The notes under the pieces: model-generated
What the model saw: only the letters and a program-made list of their open reading frames with translations
The model's database searches: none
What the model was told of the DNA's origin: nothing
Assembly (NCBI GenBank): GCA_030998015.1
Contig: JARWMV010000076.1
Location: 1 to 64,000 of the forward strand
DNA from: Ceratorhiza oryzae-sativae
Taxonomy: Eukaryota > Basidiomycota > Agaricomycetes > Cantharellales > Ceratobasidiaceae
Length of the DNA stretch: 64,000 nucleotides
Direction: 5' to 3'
Made by a program: the position numbers and the translations under genes
Shown here: positions 31,743 through 42,789 of the stretch, piece by piece
Layout: the number at the start of each line of letters is the position of its first letter
Position numbering within the stretch: position 1 is the first letter of the stretch

Positions 31743-32484
31743 AGTAAAGACAGGATGAGGAAGGAAAACAACAAAACCACAAACATTAAAAAATCACGGT
31801 GCAACACAATAACTTGCACAAACATCAAAACAAGGTCTGGTCAGGTGACACCAACAGACACGTGACCATCTGCCAGAAAACAAACAACAAAGCGTAGGAA
31901 TCACATGACCTAGCCTAGTCATGTGAATATACGCTATCCCCTAACTACCGGAGGGGTTGGAGAGGGGGCACTGACCAAAGTGGGGGAGTGGAGGCCCTGA
32001 GTGTAGCGAGGATCAAGGCCGATGCGGAGGAACAGATGGGAGGGCACCCCTCAGAGATGCGTCACAAGGGAAAGACATACAAGGACAAGCAAGAAAACAA
32101 ACAAGTCACGTGACACAAAGTGAACATGTGTCCCAAGCAGACGAAGAAAAACAACAAGGTCATGTGACCCAGACAATGTCACATGATATGGCTGCTATCC
32201 CCTGAACTACCGGAGGGGTCGGAGAGGGGGCACTGACCAGAGTGGAGGAGCGGAGGCCCTGAGCGCAGCAAGGTTTAAGGCTGCCACGGGGGAACAGATG
32301 GAAGGGCACCCCTCAGAGATGCGTCATCACTGAAATAAGGTCATGTGATCACAACAAATGCAAGACAGAGTCATGTGACGATCAAAACAGACCTTGCAGC
32401 TTATATAGACAAGCACAAGGCCTGAGATAACCTGCACTCTCATGCTCTCTTCCCAGTCCCCAAATACCTCTAAAACTGTAAACG
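31743..32484. promoter_or_regulatory. divergent intergenic region with iterated palindromes and 134-bp direct repeats
   Basis: It separates the minus-strand gene from Rep. Octamers of form TCACRTGA or TCATGTGA occur at 31901, 31919, 32106, 32160, 32179, 32341 and 32371, plus a near match at 31858. A direct repeat occupies 31933-32066 and 32194-32328. Each unit starts with a possible hairpin CCCCT-(9 or 10 nt)-AGGGG and ends CAGAGATGCGTCA. A TATA box, TATATAG, is at 32402-32408, 83 bp before the Rep start. The same octamer occurs in the LTR repeats. Confidence 0.6.
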
Positions 32485-33771
32485 ATGCTAAGCGGAAATG
32501 GATCGAACATGGCAACACCCCAGCCAAGTGGATCAAGCGAAGGGCAGAGGTCAGCGTCGCCATCGCCAGCGCCCTTGGTATCAAGCCAAGCCCCCTTGCC
32601 CACTTCTATGTGGCCTATGCTGATGGATCAAGGGTCCGAAGAGCTGACCAAAACCGTGCCGGCCCCTCAGTTCCACGTCCAGACCAGGGCGGTGCTGCTA
32701 ACCTGGTCGAAGCTACGCGATCAGCCCTCAAGTGGGCTTGTCGCCCAATACGAGGCGTTCTGCTGCCAACGGCCAAATCATTGGGTGACTTTGGCGGTGG
32801 TGGAACGCCACAACCCCAAGGAACCGAACTACAACCTGGCCCAGCCCCTCCATGTCCACGCCCTCTCCATCAGTCAGGAGCGGAAGGGTGGCTGGAACAC
32901 CCAGAACACCCGGTTCTGGGACTTCGAAGGGCAACACCCCAACATCCTGCCAAAGGACCTCAAGGACAGACCAGGAGGCAACCCTGCAAGGGAGGCTTTC
33001 AACTACCTCTGGAAGGATGTTGGAGCTAATGGCGAGGAGGTAGAGGAGCTGATGGTGGGGGACCTGACCTTGGAAAGGTTGGAGGAAATCCTGGTGAAGG
33101 GGAAGGGCAGGAAAAGGTTGAGGGCAGAGGTGGAGCTGGAGGATGGGGCAGAGATTGTTGCCTTGGCGACAAAAAAAGAATACTACCAGGCATTCAAGCA
33201 CCTGCGCCCCCTCCAGATGGTGACGACGTGGAACTCGGTACAAGCATATGCTGAGTACACATATAAGGAGGACTGGGGATGCATGCCTGCAATCCCGGTG
33301 GAGTTGGAAGTCCCAGAAGACTGGGCGCACATCAACAGGGCAGACCAATGGTTTGTGGAAGAGGCTGAGAAGAGAGGGAGGGGTGTGCGCCATTGCATCC
33401 TGGTGATTGAAGGCAAAACAGGAACTGGGAAGACGGCGTATGCGCGATCCAAGGGCTCCCATAGCTGGATGTGCAATGTCTGGAACGTGGGGAATCTGTC
33501 GGAGGATGCCAACATCTGGATCCTGGATGACATGGTCCAGTCAAACGGGAAGTACTCGCTCAAAGCCCTGAGCCAGTACGAGGCAGACTTCACAGGCAGA
33601 TATGCTCATGTGAAGTCAATGAAGGTACGGCCAACGGTGATCCTGGGGAATAGCTGGTCGGCCATAATGAAGTGTTGGACAGACATAGAGGGGGAAGAAG
33701 GGGACTTATGGGTATCCAAAAACGTAGACTGGGTATACTCAGGAGGGAAGCCATTTTTTGTTTTTCCTTAA
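32485..33771 (+). CDS. rep: CRESS-DNA Rep-like protein (HUH endonuclease + SF3 helicase), intact
   Basis: 428 residues. A Ser/Pro-rich N-terminus (1-60) precedes an HUH domain: motif I LLTWSKL (71-77), motif II HVHAL (123-127), a GRS-like segment FWDFEGQHPNI (145-153) and motif III YLWKD (174-178) with the presumed nicking Tyr174. An SF3 helicase follows: Walker A GKTGTGKT (310-317), Walker B IWILDD (344-349) and motif C VILGNS (385-390). This order and the GRS-like piece are those of geminivirus-like Rep proteins, which nick and unwind circular DNA for rolling-circle replication. All key residues are present. It has its own TATA box and an AATAAA signal 10-20 bp after the stop. It lies in the sense direction of the retrotransposon, and A2 has a decayed copy of exactly the same length. 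Whether it acts on element DNA is unknown. Confidence 0.9.
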   Translation: MLSGNGSNMATPQPSGSSEGQRSASPSPAPLVSSQAPLPTSMWPMLMDQGSEELTKTVPAPQFHVQTRAVLLTWSKLRDQPSSGLVAQYEAFCCQRPNHWVTLAVVERHNPKEPNYNLAQPLHVHALSISQERKGGWNTQNTRFWDFEGQHPNILPKDLKDRPGGNPAREAFNYLWKDVGANGEEVEELMVGDLTLERLEEILVKGKGRKRLRAEVELEDGAEIVALATKKEYYQAFKHLRPLQMVTTWNSVQAYAEYTYKEDWGCMPAIPVELEVPEDWAHINRADQWFVEEAEKRGRGVRHCILVIEGKTGTGKTAYARSKGSHSWMCNVWNVGNLSEDANIWILDDMVQSNGKYSLKALSQYEADFTGRYAHVKSMKVRPTVILGNSWSAIMKCWTDIEGEEGDLWVSKNVDWVYSGGKPFFVFP

Positions 33772-33868
33772 AAAAATAAAAATAATAAATATCTTTGTAT
33801 AAGCTGTTTTATTCACAGACCATGTGTCGAGAAGTAAGCTTAAACAAGGAAATAAGCAAGGAGATAGT

Positions 33869-33995
33869 AATCTCATGTAGCGTAGAGGTTAAGGGGTCTA
33901 GCCTGACTCATCATCCCCTAGCTGAGCAATTACACATTGAACGGAAGGTTGTTGGTTCGAGTCCAGCGCCTTTAACCTCCTTGATATATGAGATA
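33869..33995 (+). ncRNA. tRNA-like structure upstream of the polypurine tract (A1)
   Basis: A box-like TAGCGTAGAGG (33878-33888) and an exact B box GGTTCGAGTCC (33954-33964) set in a good T arm (GTTGG, 7-nt loop, CCAGC). Outer stems AATCTCATG/ATGAGAT and GAGGTTAAGG/CCTTTAACCTC close the fold. The arms do not add up to a normal tRNA because extra bases lie between the T arm and the outer stem. Present in both copies of family A and followed by AAAGGGGGGGATAA and the 3' LTR. Confidence 0.5.
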
Positions 33996-34071
33996 CCTTT
34001 TAGAAACTTTTAGAACCCAGAAAAGAAACATGCCTCGAGATCCCCCAAGACATGTCCAAAGGGGGGGATAA

Positions 34072-34651
34072 TGTTATGACCCGCCTAGCAGACATAACCT
34101 AACAACCGAATATTGTACAGATTTATGGCATTTTTCCCGAAGCGGAACAAACCATAAACGAGATCATGTGATCTTGGGCGCTTACCCAACGATTAAGCGC
34201 TGGTGGTTACCCTGAACTTGCTCCAGTGTTTCTCTCCCATGTTACTTGGAGCGAGGAGCGAGTTGTCACGTGACCTCGGTGCTTACTCAGCGATCAAGCG
34301 CCAGGTGCTTAAAGTCCAAAAGTCACATGACCCTTGGACCTTGCGCGGCTCTATAAGATTCGGAGCTGCACAAACTTAGGATAAACGATTACCTAAGACC
34401 TAGTACTATATAGAACCTATAACTGCTGTAGACAGCGCTTAGGAAAGGGGGGCCACCACAGCAACTGCAGTCACATGTATATAAGGGGAGTAAAGCAAGA
34501 CTGAACGCCTCAGCTTGCTTTATCTTGTCAACCACCATAGACCATAGCAAACACTGTAACTAGAACACTCAATACATACTGCATAGCACCAAACCATCAA
34601 CGCAGCCACTACTTAAGTGCTCCACAAGGGAGCCTCCAGAGGGTCATGACA
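34072..34651 (+). repeat. 3' LTR of A1
   Basis: TGTTATGACC to GGTCATGACA. The polypurine tract CCAAAGGGGGGGATAA abuts it. It has two 101-bp-type repeat units against four in the 5' LTR. Confidence 0.85.
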
Positions 34652-34746
34652 CAAGAAGCATTCAATCATATTTTGAGTTGACAACCACCTTGTTGGACAG
34701 TCAAGAATGAGCTCCAAAAGCTTCATTTTGAACTCTTCCAGCCTCC
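34652..34746 (-). pseudogene. fragment of a hAT transposase
   Basis: The minus strand reads LEEFKMKLLELILDCPTRWL then STQNMIECFL, the well-known hAT segment around D-x-PTRW-x-ST. It is cut on both sides by the A1 LTR and the family C LTR. Confidence 0.6.
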
Positions 34747-36195
34747 TGTTATGGATCACTAACATTCTTTTATTATTTTAGTCTGCTCTGCCAACCTCAA
34801 GCGATGCCTCTGTAATTAATTTGTGAAATACTTGAATTTGTATGCACTCCAAATTGTACTATTTTGTGTTCCATTAAATAGTACAAATTTCCCGCTTTCC
34901 AACACATATTTTATTAAGTTTTTAAAATAAGATCTCAGAGAGATACAGAGGTTGCAATATTTCCTCTTATCAAGAGATATTGATTATAACATTGCACTGC
35001 CCATATCTCTGCAACCGCTTACTCTATCAAAGCGATCTTATCCTCTATCGATAGCTAATCTTCGGCAGTATCTGCTGCCCAAAGATCGTTGCGATCCACC
35101 AGATCCCTGCACCGGAATGGCCCAAAGATCATTAGAATCTTACTGGACCATCAATCAAGATCTAATGACTCCAGTGAGTCAGGAGAGCTTCCCAAATTGA
35201 TCCAGAAGCTTCTCTGACTCACTTTATGACTCACTGAGATGTAGCCTCCATTCATGACATGTATATACTATGATAATATGATTTACAAGCCAATAGCAGG
35301 TCTCAGATGCATCAATGCCTTTGATCCACACCCTGTCTTTACTCTCTTATCCTATACTGGGCTAGGGTGTACCCCAAGTATAGCAGTACCCTCTTTTGAT
35401 GATTACACTGGCATGCATGTATCTATTTGGCTCTGGAACACCCTCCTCAGGGTATAAAAGGACCTCCTCTGAGGCCCTTCCAGACCACCTTCACTACTCT
35501 ACTCAACCCAGACTGGTTATTGGTTTCCTTTTTCTCTTTCTATTTCTCTTGTCTGTGTGATTTCTTATATAACTAGTACTGAGGAATAAAGTACCATATT
35601 AGTTATATACTGTCTGATTCATTGTATCTTATATACAGAGTTATATAAGGATACAATATTGCCTGATTGAGCATGACATTAAGTACCAGCTATTAGAGGA
35701 AATCTAAGTACCTGTAGCTGAGGAAGTACACACATTAGGCAGCCCACCATCTATCCTATAAGCTATTGCTTAAGTCTAGTATCAAGATTAGTATCAGTTA
35801 GTCCAAGCAACTAGGGCTGAACTACATTTAAGATATCTAAGGGAAGCTGACCATAGTAGTCTTGCTCTTTATACCTATAAATTAGTCAGTTTACACTGTG
35901 AAAGATTAAGACTACCTTGAGTGTTACTTGATTGCATTGCAACTACTTTGAGCCTTCTTACTCTAGTCTAAGAAGTATTGAGTACAATTAGTGTATACTA
36001 ACATATCTACATTTGCTTAAGCTCTAGATATTCAAGTTAAGGATGTGATGCTGATATTCTGGCATTCTGGCATCAAGGGTAACTCAATTACAGAAGCACT
36101 GATTTATAAGCTGATGCAATTGAGTTACCCTTGATGCCAGAATGCCAGAATATCAGCATCACATCCTTAATTCAAGTGTACCCTGACCTGTAACA
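34747..36195 (+). repeat. family C LTR, third copy, with nested foldback element
   Basis: TGTTATGGATC...GACCTGTAACA, 1449 bp including the 134-bp insertion at 36037. The TATA box TATAAAAGG is at 35452. It has no obvious target duplication and no interior beside it. It carries the 82-residue open frame at 34952-35200 (MQYFLLSRDIDYNIA...VSQESFPN). Confidence 0.75.
36037..36170. mobile_element. MITE with perfect 53-bp inverted repeats
   Basis: Starts TTAAGGATGTGATGCTGATA and ends with the exact complement; arms of 53 bp surround a 28-bp loop. A 6-bp duplication TTCAAG flanks it (36031-36036 and 36171-36176). The other family C LTRs lack it. Perfect arms mean it is young or still mobilised. Confidence 0.9.
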
Positions 36196-36872
36196 ATGTG
36201 CACAACATTATGAGGATTCCAGGCTGTACTACTCACAATATAGTTTTGAGGATTATTTGAGCCAGAGCTGTACAGTGGTTGGTGCACATAGGTACCATGA
36301 GACCTGGTAGAGTTGCTAGTTGTAGTGTTTTTGAAGTTGAATGGAGGAATATGAGGATGAGTAGGGCACCAATACCCAGAACCACAGTAACAACCAACTA
36401 CCATGATATCAATAAATATGCCTGATCCATAGAGTCAAGGGCTCTTGTTAAAGATGTCATGCCAGAAAAATGCAGGAAACCACCACCTGCATCCAGATTC
36501 TGGCACAAAATCACCATTCTTGCTCCTCCTCTGGCTCCAGATGCCAGAAGGGCAGAATCTGGCTGGAATCTGGCATGTGCCAGAATGACAGAATTCTGTC
36601 ATTTGCCAGAATGCCAGAATGGCAGTACAGTGGTATGGCTGTATGGCTGTATGGTGGAATGCAGGAATGCCAGAATTGTGCAGCAACAAGCTCCAAATGA
36701 CTGAGACCAGCTATCACAAAGATTTAATCATTTTCCAGCCTTGGAATCACCACAAACTCCTTCAACTGAACCTTAAGCAGACAGATGTTAGTCAATATGA
36801 TTGGATTATAACCTTGAGATAAATCAAGAGTAGTATGATATTCACATCAAGCACACTACACACATACACTAT
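36196..36872. repeat. noncoding DNA with clustered CCAGAAT/ATTCTGG motifs
   Basis: Between 36460 and 36690 the heptamer CCAGAAT or close variants occurs many times (e.g. GCCAGAATGCCAGAATGGCAG), with a short GTATGGCT repeat. The same heptamer forms the ends of both foldback elements and recurs at 53273-53450. I see no gene. Confidence 0.5.
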
Positions 36873-37386
36873 TGTTATGACCTGTCAAACAGACATAACA
36901 GAGTAACTGAATATTTTACAGATTTATGGCATTTTTCCTAAGCAGAACAAGCCATAAACAAGGTCACATGATCTTGGTGCTTATGGTGGTTACCCTGAAC
37001 TTGCTCCAGCATTTCTCTACCTTGTTACCTGGAGCAAGGAGTGAGTTGTCACATGACCTCAGTGCTTACCCCTTGGACCTCATGCAGCTCTATAAGATTT
37101 GGAGCTGCACAAACTTAAGATGAACAATTACCTAACCCATGGTACTATATATAACCCATACCTACTGCAGATTGTGCTTAAATAATACATCCACAGCCAC
37201 CACAGCCACAGGTGTATATAGGGAGGATGTAGCAAGACTGGATGCCTCAGCTTGCTTTATCTTGTCAACCACCATAGACCATAGCAAACACTGTAACTAG
37301 AACACTCAATACATACTGCATAGCACCAAACTGTCAATGCAGCCACTACTTAAGTGCTCACAAGGAGCCTCCAGAGGGTCACAACA
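36873..37386 (+). repeat. 5' LTR of A2
   Basis: TGTTATGACC to GGTCACAACA, 514 bp, lacking the tandem 101-bp units. It is followed by the same self-priming site ATAAAGCAAGCT (37389-37400) as in A1. Confidence 0.9.
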
Positions 37387-37509
37387 TTATAAAGCAAGCT
37401 CTTAACTTAACTAGTGGCGAACATAAGTATACTACACAGATACTAAGGGCTGAGTACACAAGAAACCAGCTAACTCCTGTGATACATCAGAGAACACAAA
37501 AAAAAAACT

Positions 37510-39312
37510 ATGTCACAGAGACCACAAACTCAATCTTAAAGCAGAGTGGCAAATAGTAGGCCACAATCACCCAAACCTGCTTCCCCAGAGGCTGAAGGTA
37601 ACCCAGATGAGACCCTCCAAGGAATGCCAGGGGGGTTGCCACAAAACCCACAACCAGTGCTCAACCCAACCCCACTCGGGCCCCCATCCTGGGAGGGAAA
37701 TAGGGGGAATACCACTCTGCAGCCCTCAACTGCCAATTCACCTGATAAATCCAGACCCAGAAGATATCTCAAATCCAGAGAGGGATGAGGTAGAAGATAT
37801 GACCCGAACCATATACGAACAAGGCACGGCCTTGGCGAAGAGGCAAGGACACAACCCCAGCCAGGTCCCGGAACCATAGCCACTGCCAACCCTATTCACA
37901 CCATTGCCACGCCATCAGGGCGGGCTCAAGGAACTTAGAGACAATAACATAGGGAACTAGAAAAGGCAATCACAGGTATAAATCAGTGTCAAATATCACT
38001 AACCCACAAGAAGGAAATGGACTGGATGGTAAGGTCAATGGAAACATCCAACAAAAATGTCCTCTATGTGGCAAAGAACCAGGACACCTAAAAGCAGAAA
38101 TGGGGAACCTGATAAAAGAATTAAAGGACATCTCCATGGAAATAAACTGGGTACTGGGAATGCAAGAGCAAAGCTTGAAAGCTTAGAGAAGAAAACTGAA
38201 AACACAGGGGAGATCCTAATCGCACTAGAACAAGGGTAACCATCTAGGAAATGAGCTCCAGAAAACAACTGAAGCAGGAAGGCCAAGGGAAAGGACAGAA
38301 GAAACCAGGGGAAGAACTAGGGTGGTCATAGGAAGCCCCTCACGATCCCCCTCAGCCTCCCCAGTACGAACACCCTTTCTGGGAAGAACCTTCCAGGCTG
38401 AGTCCACAATAAGACCCTGAACAGAACCTCCATCCCAAGCAAACCAACCTACCCTTGCTGCAAACCACACTCCTAAGGAGGCAACTAGGGAGACCCAGCA
38501 AATTTAATGGGAAAAAGGGGAAGGAAGCAGAGAACTTCATAATCAGCATGGAACTTTTCTTTGCTGACTATGGAATCAGCCTTTGACCGAAAAAAGATAT
38601 CTGCTGTGTAATGAACATGGAGGAGGGGAAGCAGCAAACTGGGCACAACCTTACTGCCGAAACTACTAGCAGGCGAACACACAGGTATTCTTGCATCCTG
38701 GAAGGATTTCAGGAAGGGATTCCTGGATGCTTTTAATGACCCAGTCATAAAGGAAAAGACCATCCAAACTAAGGAAATTAACACAACCAAGAGTGCATTG
38801 GATTATGCTACCCAATTCCAGATCCTGATCCAAGAGGTAGACTGGAACCAGGAAGCCCTCAAGGACCAATTCAGGGAAGGGTTAAAACCCGAAGTACACA
38901 AGAGATCTTAAGGATTGAAGTACTGGCAAATGAGGCTGAAGGTCCATCATATACCTTAGATCAATTAATCACTTTGCCTGCAAAATGGATGACATGCAGT
39001 TTGCAAACCAGAAAATGAATGCAAGGACCAGCAACTCATCAAATTCAACCTGGGCACCAGCAAATACAAACAAGGGGGAACAAGCCTTTAGGGACCAGCA
39101 GCAAACAGGGGAATACCCAAACCAACAACATGGTAAGGATACCAAACAGTGAAAAGGACAGGCGAAGGAAAGAAGGACTCTGTATCAAATGTGGTAAATC
39201 AGGGCATGTCCTGAAGGAGTGCCAAGGCCAGTGGACCTATGACAAAGCTAAGATACAAGGGAAGGCCAGCAGACAAGTTGAGGAAGAAAGCAGCTCTGAG
39301 TCAGAAAACTAA
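37510..39312 (+). pseudogene. gag of A2, multiply frameshifted
   Basis: Homologous throughout to A1 gag, from the same ATGTCACAGAGACC start to the CIKCGKSGHVLKEC knuckle and the SSESEN tail. More than ten one- or two-base deletions and some stops break it into short pieces. It cannot make Gag. Confidence 0.88.
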
Positions 39313-39329
39313 TTGGTCCTACCACTTCC

Positions 39330-42300
39330 ATGTTGGAGGACCCCAATATAACCCCTACTGCAGATGTATGTTACCTCAAGAAGTCTAGTAATCAATCAAT
39401 AATATACACTACGGTAGAGGGAATCATGGAACCAGCAAAGATGCTGATTGACTCAGGATCTTCAACCAACTTCATCGATAAGGCCTATTCAAGGGAAAAG
39501 GGATTCCCCACTCCCCTCAAACACAAGAAATCAATTGTGGCCATTGATGGAAATGAAATCAAGGATGCCATAGAAGAAAGGGCAGAACTAAACATCGAAG
39601 TGGAAGGGAAGACACTAAATGCTCCCTTTATGTAATGACCCTAGGTGACACAGACATAGTCCTAGGGAAAGAATGGCTTGAAGAAGCAGAACCTATCATA
39701 GATTGGAAAGACCTTACCATCTCATACCCAGACAAATCAAGGCAAGGGCAGCAAGTGAAAGCCTACAAATCCCAGAAGAATTTAGGGATTTTGAAGACCT
39801 ATTTGGGGAAGAAGGTTTCCAGAACTTCCACCCCACCGAGGTAACCTAGACTTCAAAATGGACCTGATCGAGGGAGCAGAGCTGCCAAAGCCTGCAAAGA
39901 GGTACAGTATGTTGCCAGCAGAAACAAAGGCTCAGGGAGTACCTAGAGGAGGAACTAAGAAACAGGAAAAATAAGGCCCAGCCAGTCAGTTGTAGCTGCA
40001 CCCTGTTTCTATGTGAACAAAGCAGATGGAGGGCTTAGGTTGGTAGTCGACTACCGTAAGATGAATGACATCACCAAGCCAGACAGGTTTCCACTTCCAA
40101 TCCAAATAGAATTGATTGAGAGACTGAAGGACAACCATCTATTCAAAAATGGATGTTCGATGGGGGTTCAACAACATCAGGGTAAAAGAGGGAGACAATG
40201 GAAAACAGCTTTCAGGACAGGAGAAGGCCAGTTTGAATGCTTGGTCATGCCATTCAGTAAAGAAGGACCAAGAACCTTTACCAGGTTCATGATGGAAAAG
40301 TTCTGTCAAATAGATGATTATGTGGTAATCTACATGGACATGTACTAGTGTTTTCCAGAAACAGGGAAGAACACATACAACATGTCAGGGAAGTGTTAAG
40401 AAGAATGAGGGAAAACCACCTCTTCCTCAAACCACACAAGTGTCAGTTCTTTGTGAAGGAGGTAAGCTTCATTGGAATTGTCATATCCCCAGAAGGGATA
40501 TCGATGGAAAAGGAAAAGGTAAAGGCAGTTCTAGAATGGCCAGAACCTAACACAGTAAAAGAAGTCCAAGCCTTCCTAGGCTTCGTGGGGTTCTATAGAA
40601 GGTGGATAGAGAAGTTTAGCCTTAGCCAAACCCCTCACAGATCTCACCAAAAAGATGTCAAATTCCTGTGGGAAAGAAAACAACAGGAAGCATTTGAAGC
40701 TATCAAAGAAGCAGTAGCAAGAGAACCGGTCCTAATCCACCCAAACCCAAACAGCCATACATACTGGAAACAGACCCTCAGGAGTGGCCATGGGGGCAGT
40801 ACTAAGCCAAAAGGGTGATGACAACCGATTGCATCCAATTGCCTTCCTATCAAAGCTTCACCCCACCAGAGAAAAATTATGACACCTACAACAAGGAGTT
40901 GCTTGCAATTGTTAGGTCCTTAGAGCACTGGAGGTTATACTTAGGGACAGAGGAACCTATTGTGATATACACTGACCATAGGAACCTCCAGTACTGGCAA
41001 AATGCCCAGATGTGGAATAGAAGGCATGCCAGATGGTATCTCACTCTGGCACCCTTCAATTTTCAGATTGTGTATAGACCAGGGAAACTCTCACAGAAGC
41101 CAGATGCCCTTTCCAGAAGGAGGACCATGGGGATACCCCTATGGAACCACAGATCATGATTCCAGAAGAAAGGTTCATAGGTTTCATGGCAGAAGTACAG
41201 GGGAATTTCTGGGAAGAGCTTAAAGAAGCTCAGGAAGAAGACGAATCTATCAGATCCTTAAGGCTGAGCATGGCAAATAAAGAACAACTACCGCCCTCAG
41301 TACAGAAGGAATTTAGACTATGAAATGAAGGAGGGCCTATTAAGGTATGACATAGGCTCTACATCCCAGATGACAAGGACTTGAGGTTGAGTCTCCTTGA
41401 GGAGTGCCATGATGCCCCAGTGGCAGGTCATCAGGGACAAGCCCGAACACTAGAATTACTATCAAGGGATTACTATTGGCCAGGAATGAAGGCCCAAGTA
41501 AACCGATATGTGGAATCTTGTGAAACATGTCAAAGAAGCAAAGGACACAAACAAGGCACTCCCCTGAAGTCCTTACCAATCCCATGGAAACCATGGGCAG
41601 ATGTCGCATATGATTTCATTGTCAAATTACCTGTCTCAAAGGGGTACACAGTCTTGACAGTTGTAGATCGCTTCTCCTGCAGGCCCATTTTGTACCATGT
41701 CTGGAGAGCACCAATGCAGAAGAACTGGCAGAAATATTCATAAGGGAGTATGGAGACATCACGGGACCCCAGAAACCACTGTCTCAGACCAGGGCCAACC
41801 TTTAACAGCCAATTCCTAAAAGCCCTATACAAAGGAATTGGGACAAAGCCCAGATTCTCCACTGCTTTCCATCCAGAAACAGATGGTCTGTCGGAAAGGA
41901 CAAATCAATGGGTAGAAGGGTTCTTAAGAACCTTCTGCAATTATAGACAAGATGATTGGGTAAAATGGTTACCCATTGCTGAATTCTGCCACAACAACCA
42001 TGTAAATGCTACAACAGGACAAACCCCATTTGAAACAGTATATGGAAAAAACCCAAGATGGGTTGTCCAAGGGGGAGAAGAACTATCCAAGGCACCCACT
42101 GCAGACAACATGTGTAATCAAATGGAAAAGGTATGCAATGAGGCAAGAGCCTCCATGGAATTACACCAACAAATGGAAAAGAAAGGGAAGGAATTCAAGG
42201 TAGGGGACAAGGTTTGGCTGCTCCTAACAAACCTCTTGTCCAAGAGACCTTCCAAGAAATTGGACAACCAAAAAGGGGGCCCTTTTGAAATCACAGAAAA

Positions 42301-42649
42301 GATCTTGTCCCATGCATATCACCTGAACCTACCTAAAGCCATACATGTACACAATGTATTCCATATAAATCTCCTCTCACCATTCACAGAAGATAAGGAC
42401 TTCCAAAGAAGGCAGGCCAAACCACCACCAATCATAACAGAAGGAGAGGAGGAGTATGAGGTGGACCACATTGCAAATTATGAATGGCGGAATGGCAAAC
42501 TGTTTTACCAAATCAGGTGGAAGGGCTACAACCCAATAGAAGACACAATGGAACGTGCCAGCAAGTTTGCTGACATGAAAGAGGTCCTAAATGACTTGCA
42601 AAGGCAATTACCAGATGCACCAATGCCAGTCAAGACAAGTCAGCACTGA
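39330..42649 (+). pseudogene. pol of A2, frameshifted in the first three quarters
   Basis: Protease, RT, RNase H, integrase and chromodomain are all recognisable in order but shift frame repeatedly. The RT box loses a base at the codon where A1 reads Asn. From 41750 to 42649 one frame of 299 codons is open (integrase core end GLSERTNQ to the chromodomain), with only an in-frame 3-bp loss. Confidence 0.88.
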
Positions 42650-42789
42650 GGTAACTCAAAAGGCAGGCCAAAGAGAACCAAACAAGGACCTGGAAAGCTT
42701 TAAAAAGAGCCATCCAGGATACCTAAGAAAGGCCAGAGCCTGCTCTACCACCTCACTTGCACCACAATACACCTGCAAAACCCCAAAAC

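Larger units (their letters stand above)
17097..34651 (+). mobile_element. Ty3/gypsy element A1 carrying a CRESS-type Rep module
   Basis: The order is 5' LTR, self-priming site, gag, chromodomain pol, a 273-codon gene, a convergent spliced minus-strand gene, a repeat-rich spacer, Rep, tRNA-like fold, polypurine tract and 3' LTR. Without the nested element B it is about 10.6 kb. A second copy (A2) at 36873-46796 has the same order, so the extra module belongs to the family and was not a later insertion. The flanks do not match as a target duplication: the left flank is LINE and the right is hAT. The two LTRs also differ in repeat number, which suggests recombination between copies. Confidence 0.88.

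Noticed and set aside
32728..33593. Minus-strand frames of 244 and 136 codons opposite Rep
   Set aside because: Overlap entirely with the motif-bearing Rep frame and have no features of their own.
33869..33995. Functional tRNA gene
   Set aside because: A and B boxes and the T arm are good, but the acceptor and D arms do not fold to standard lengths, so I call it tRNA-like only.
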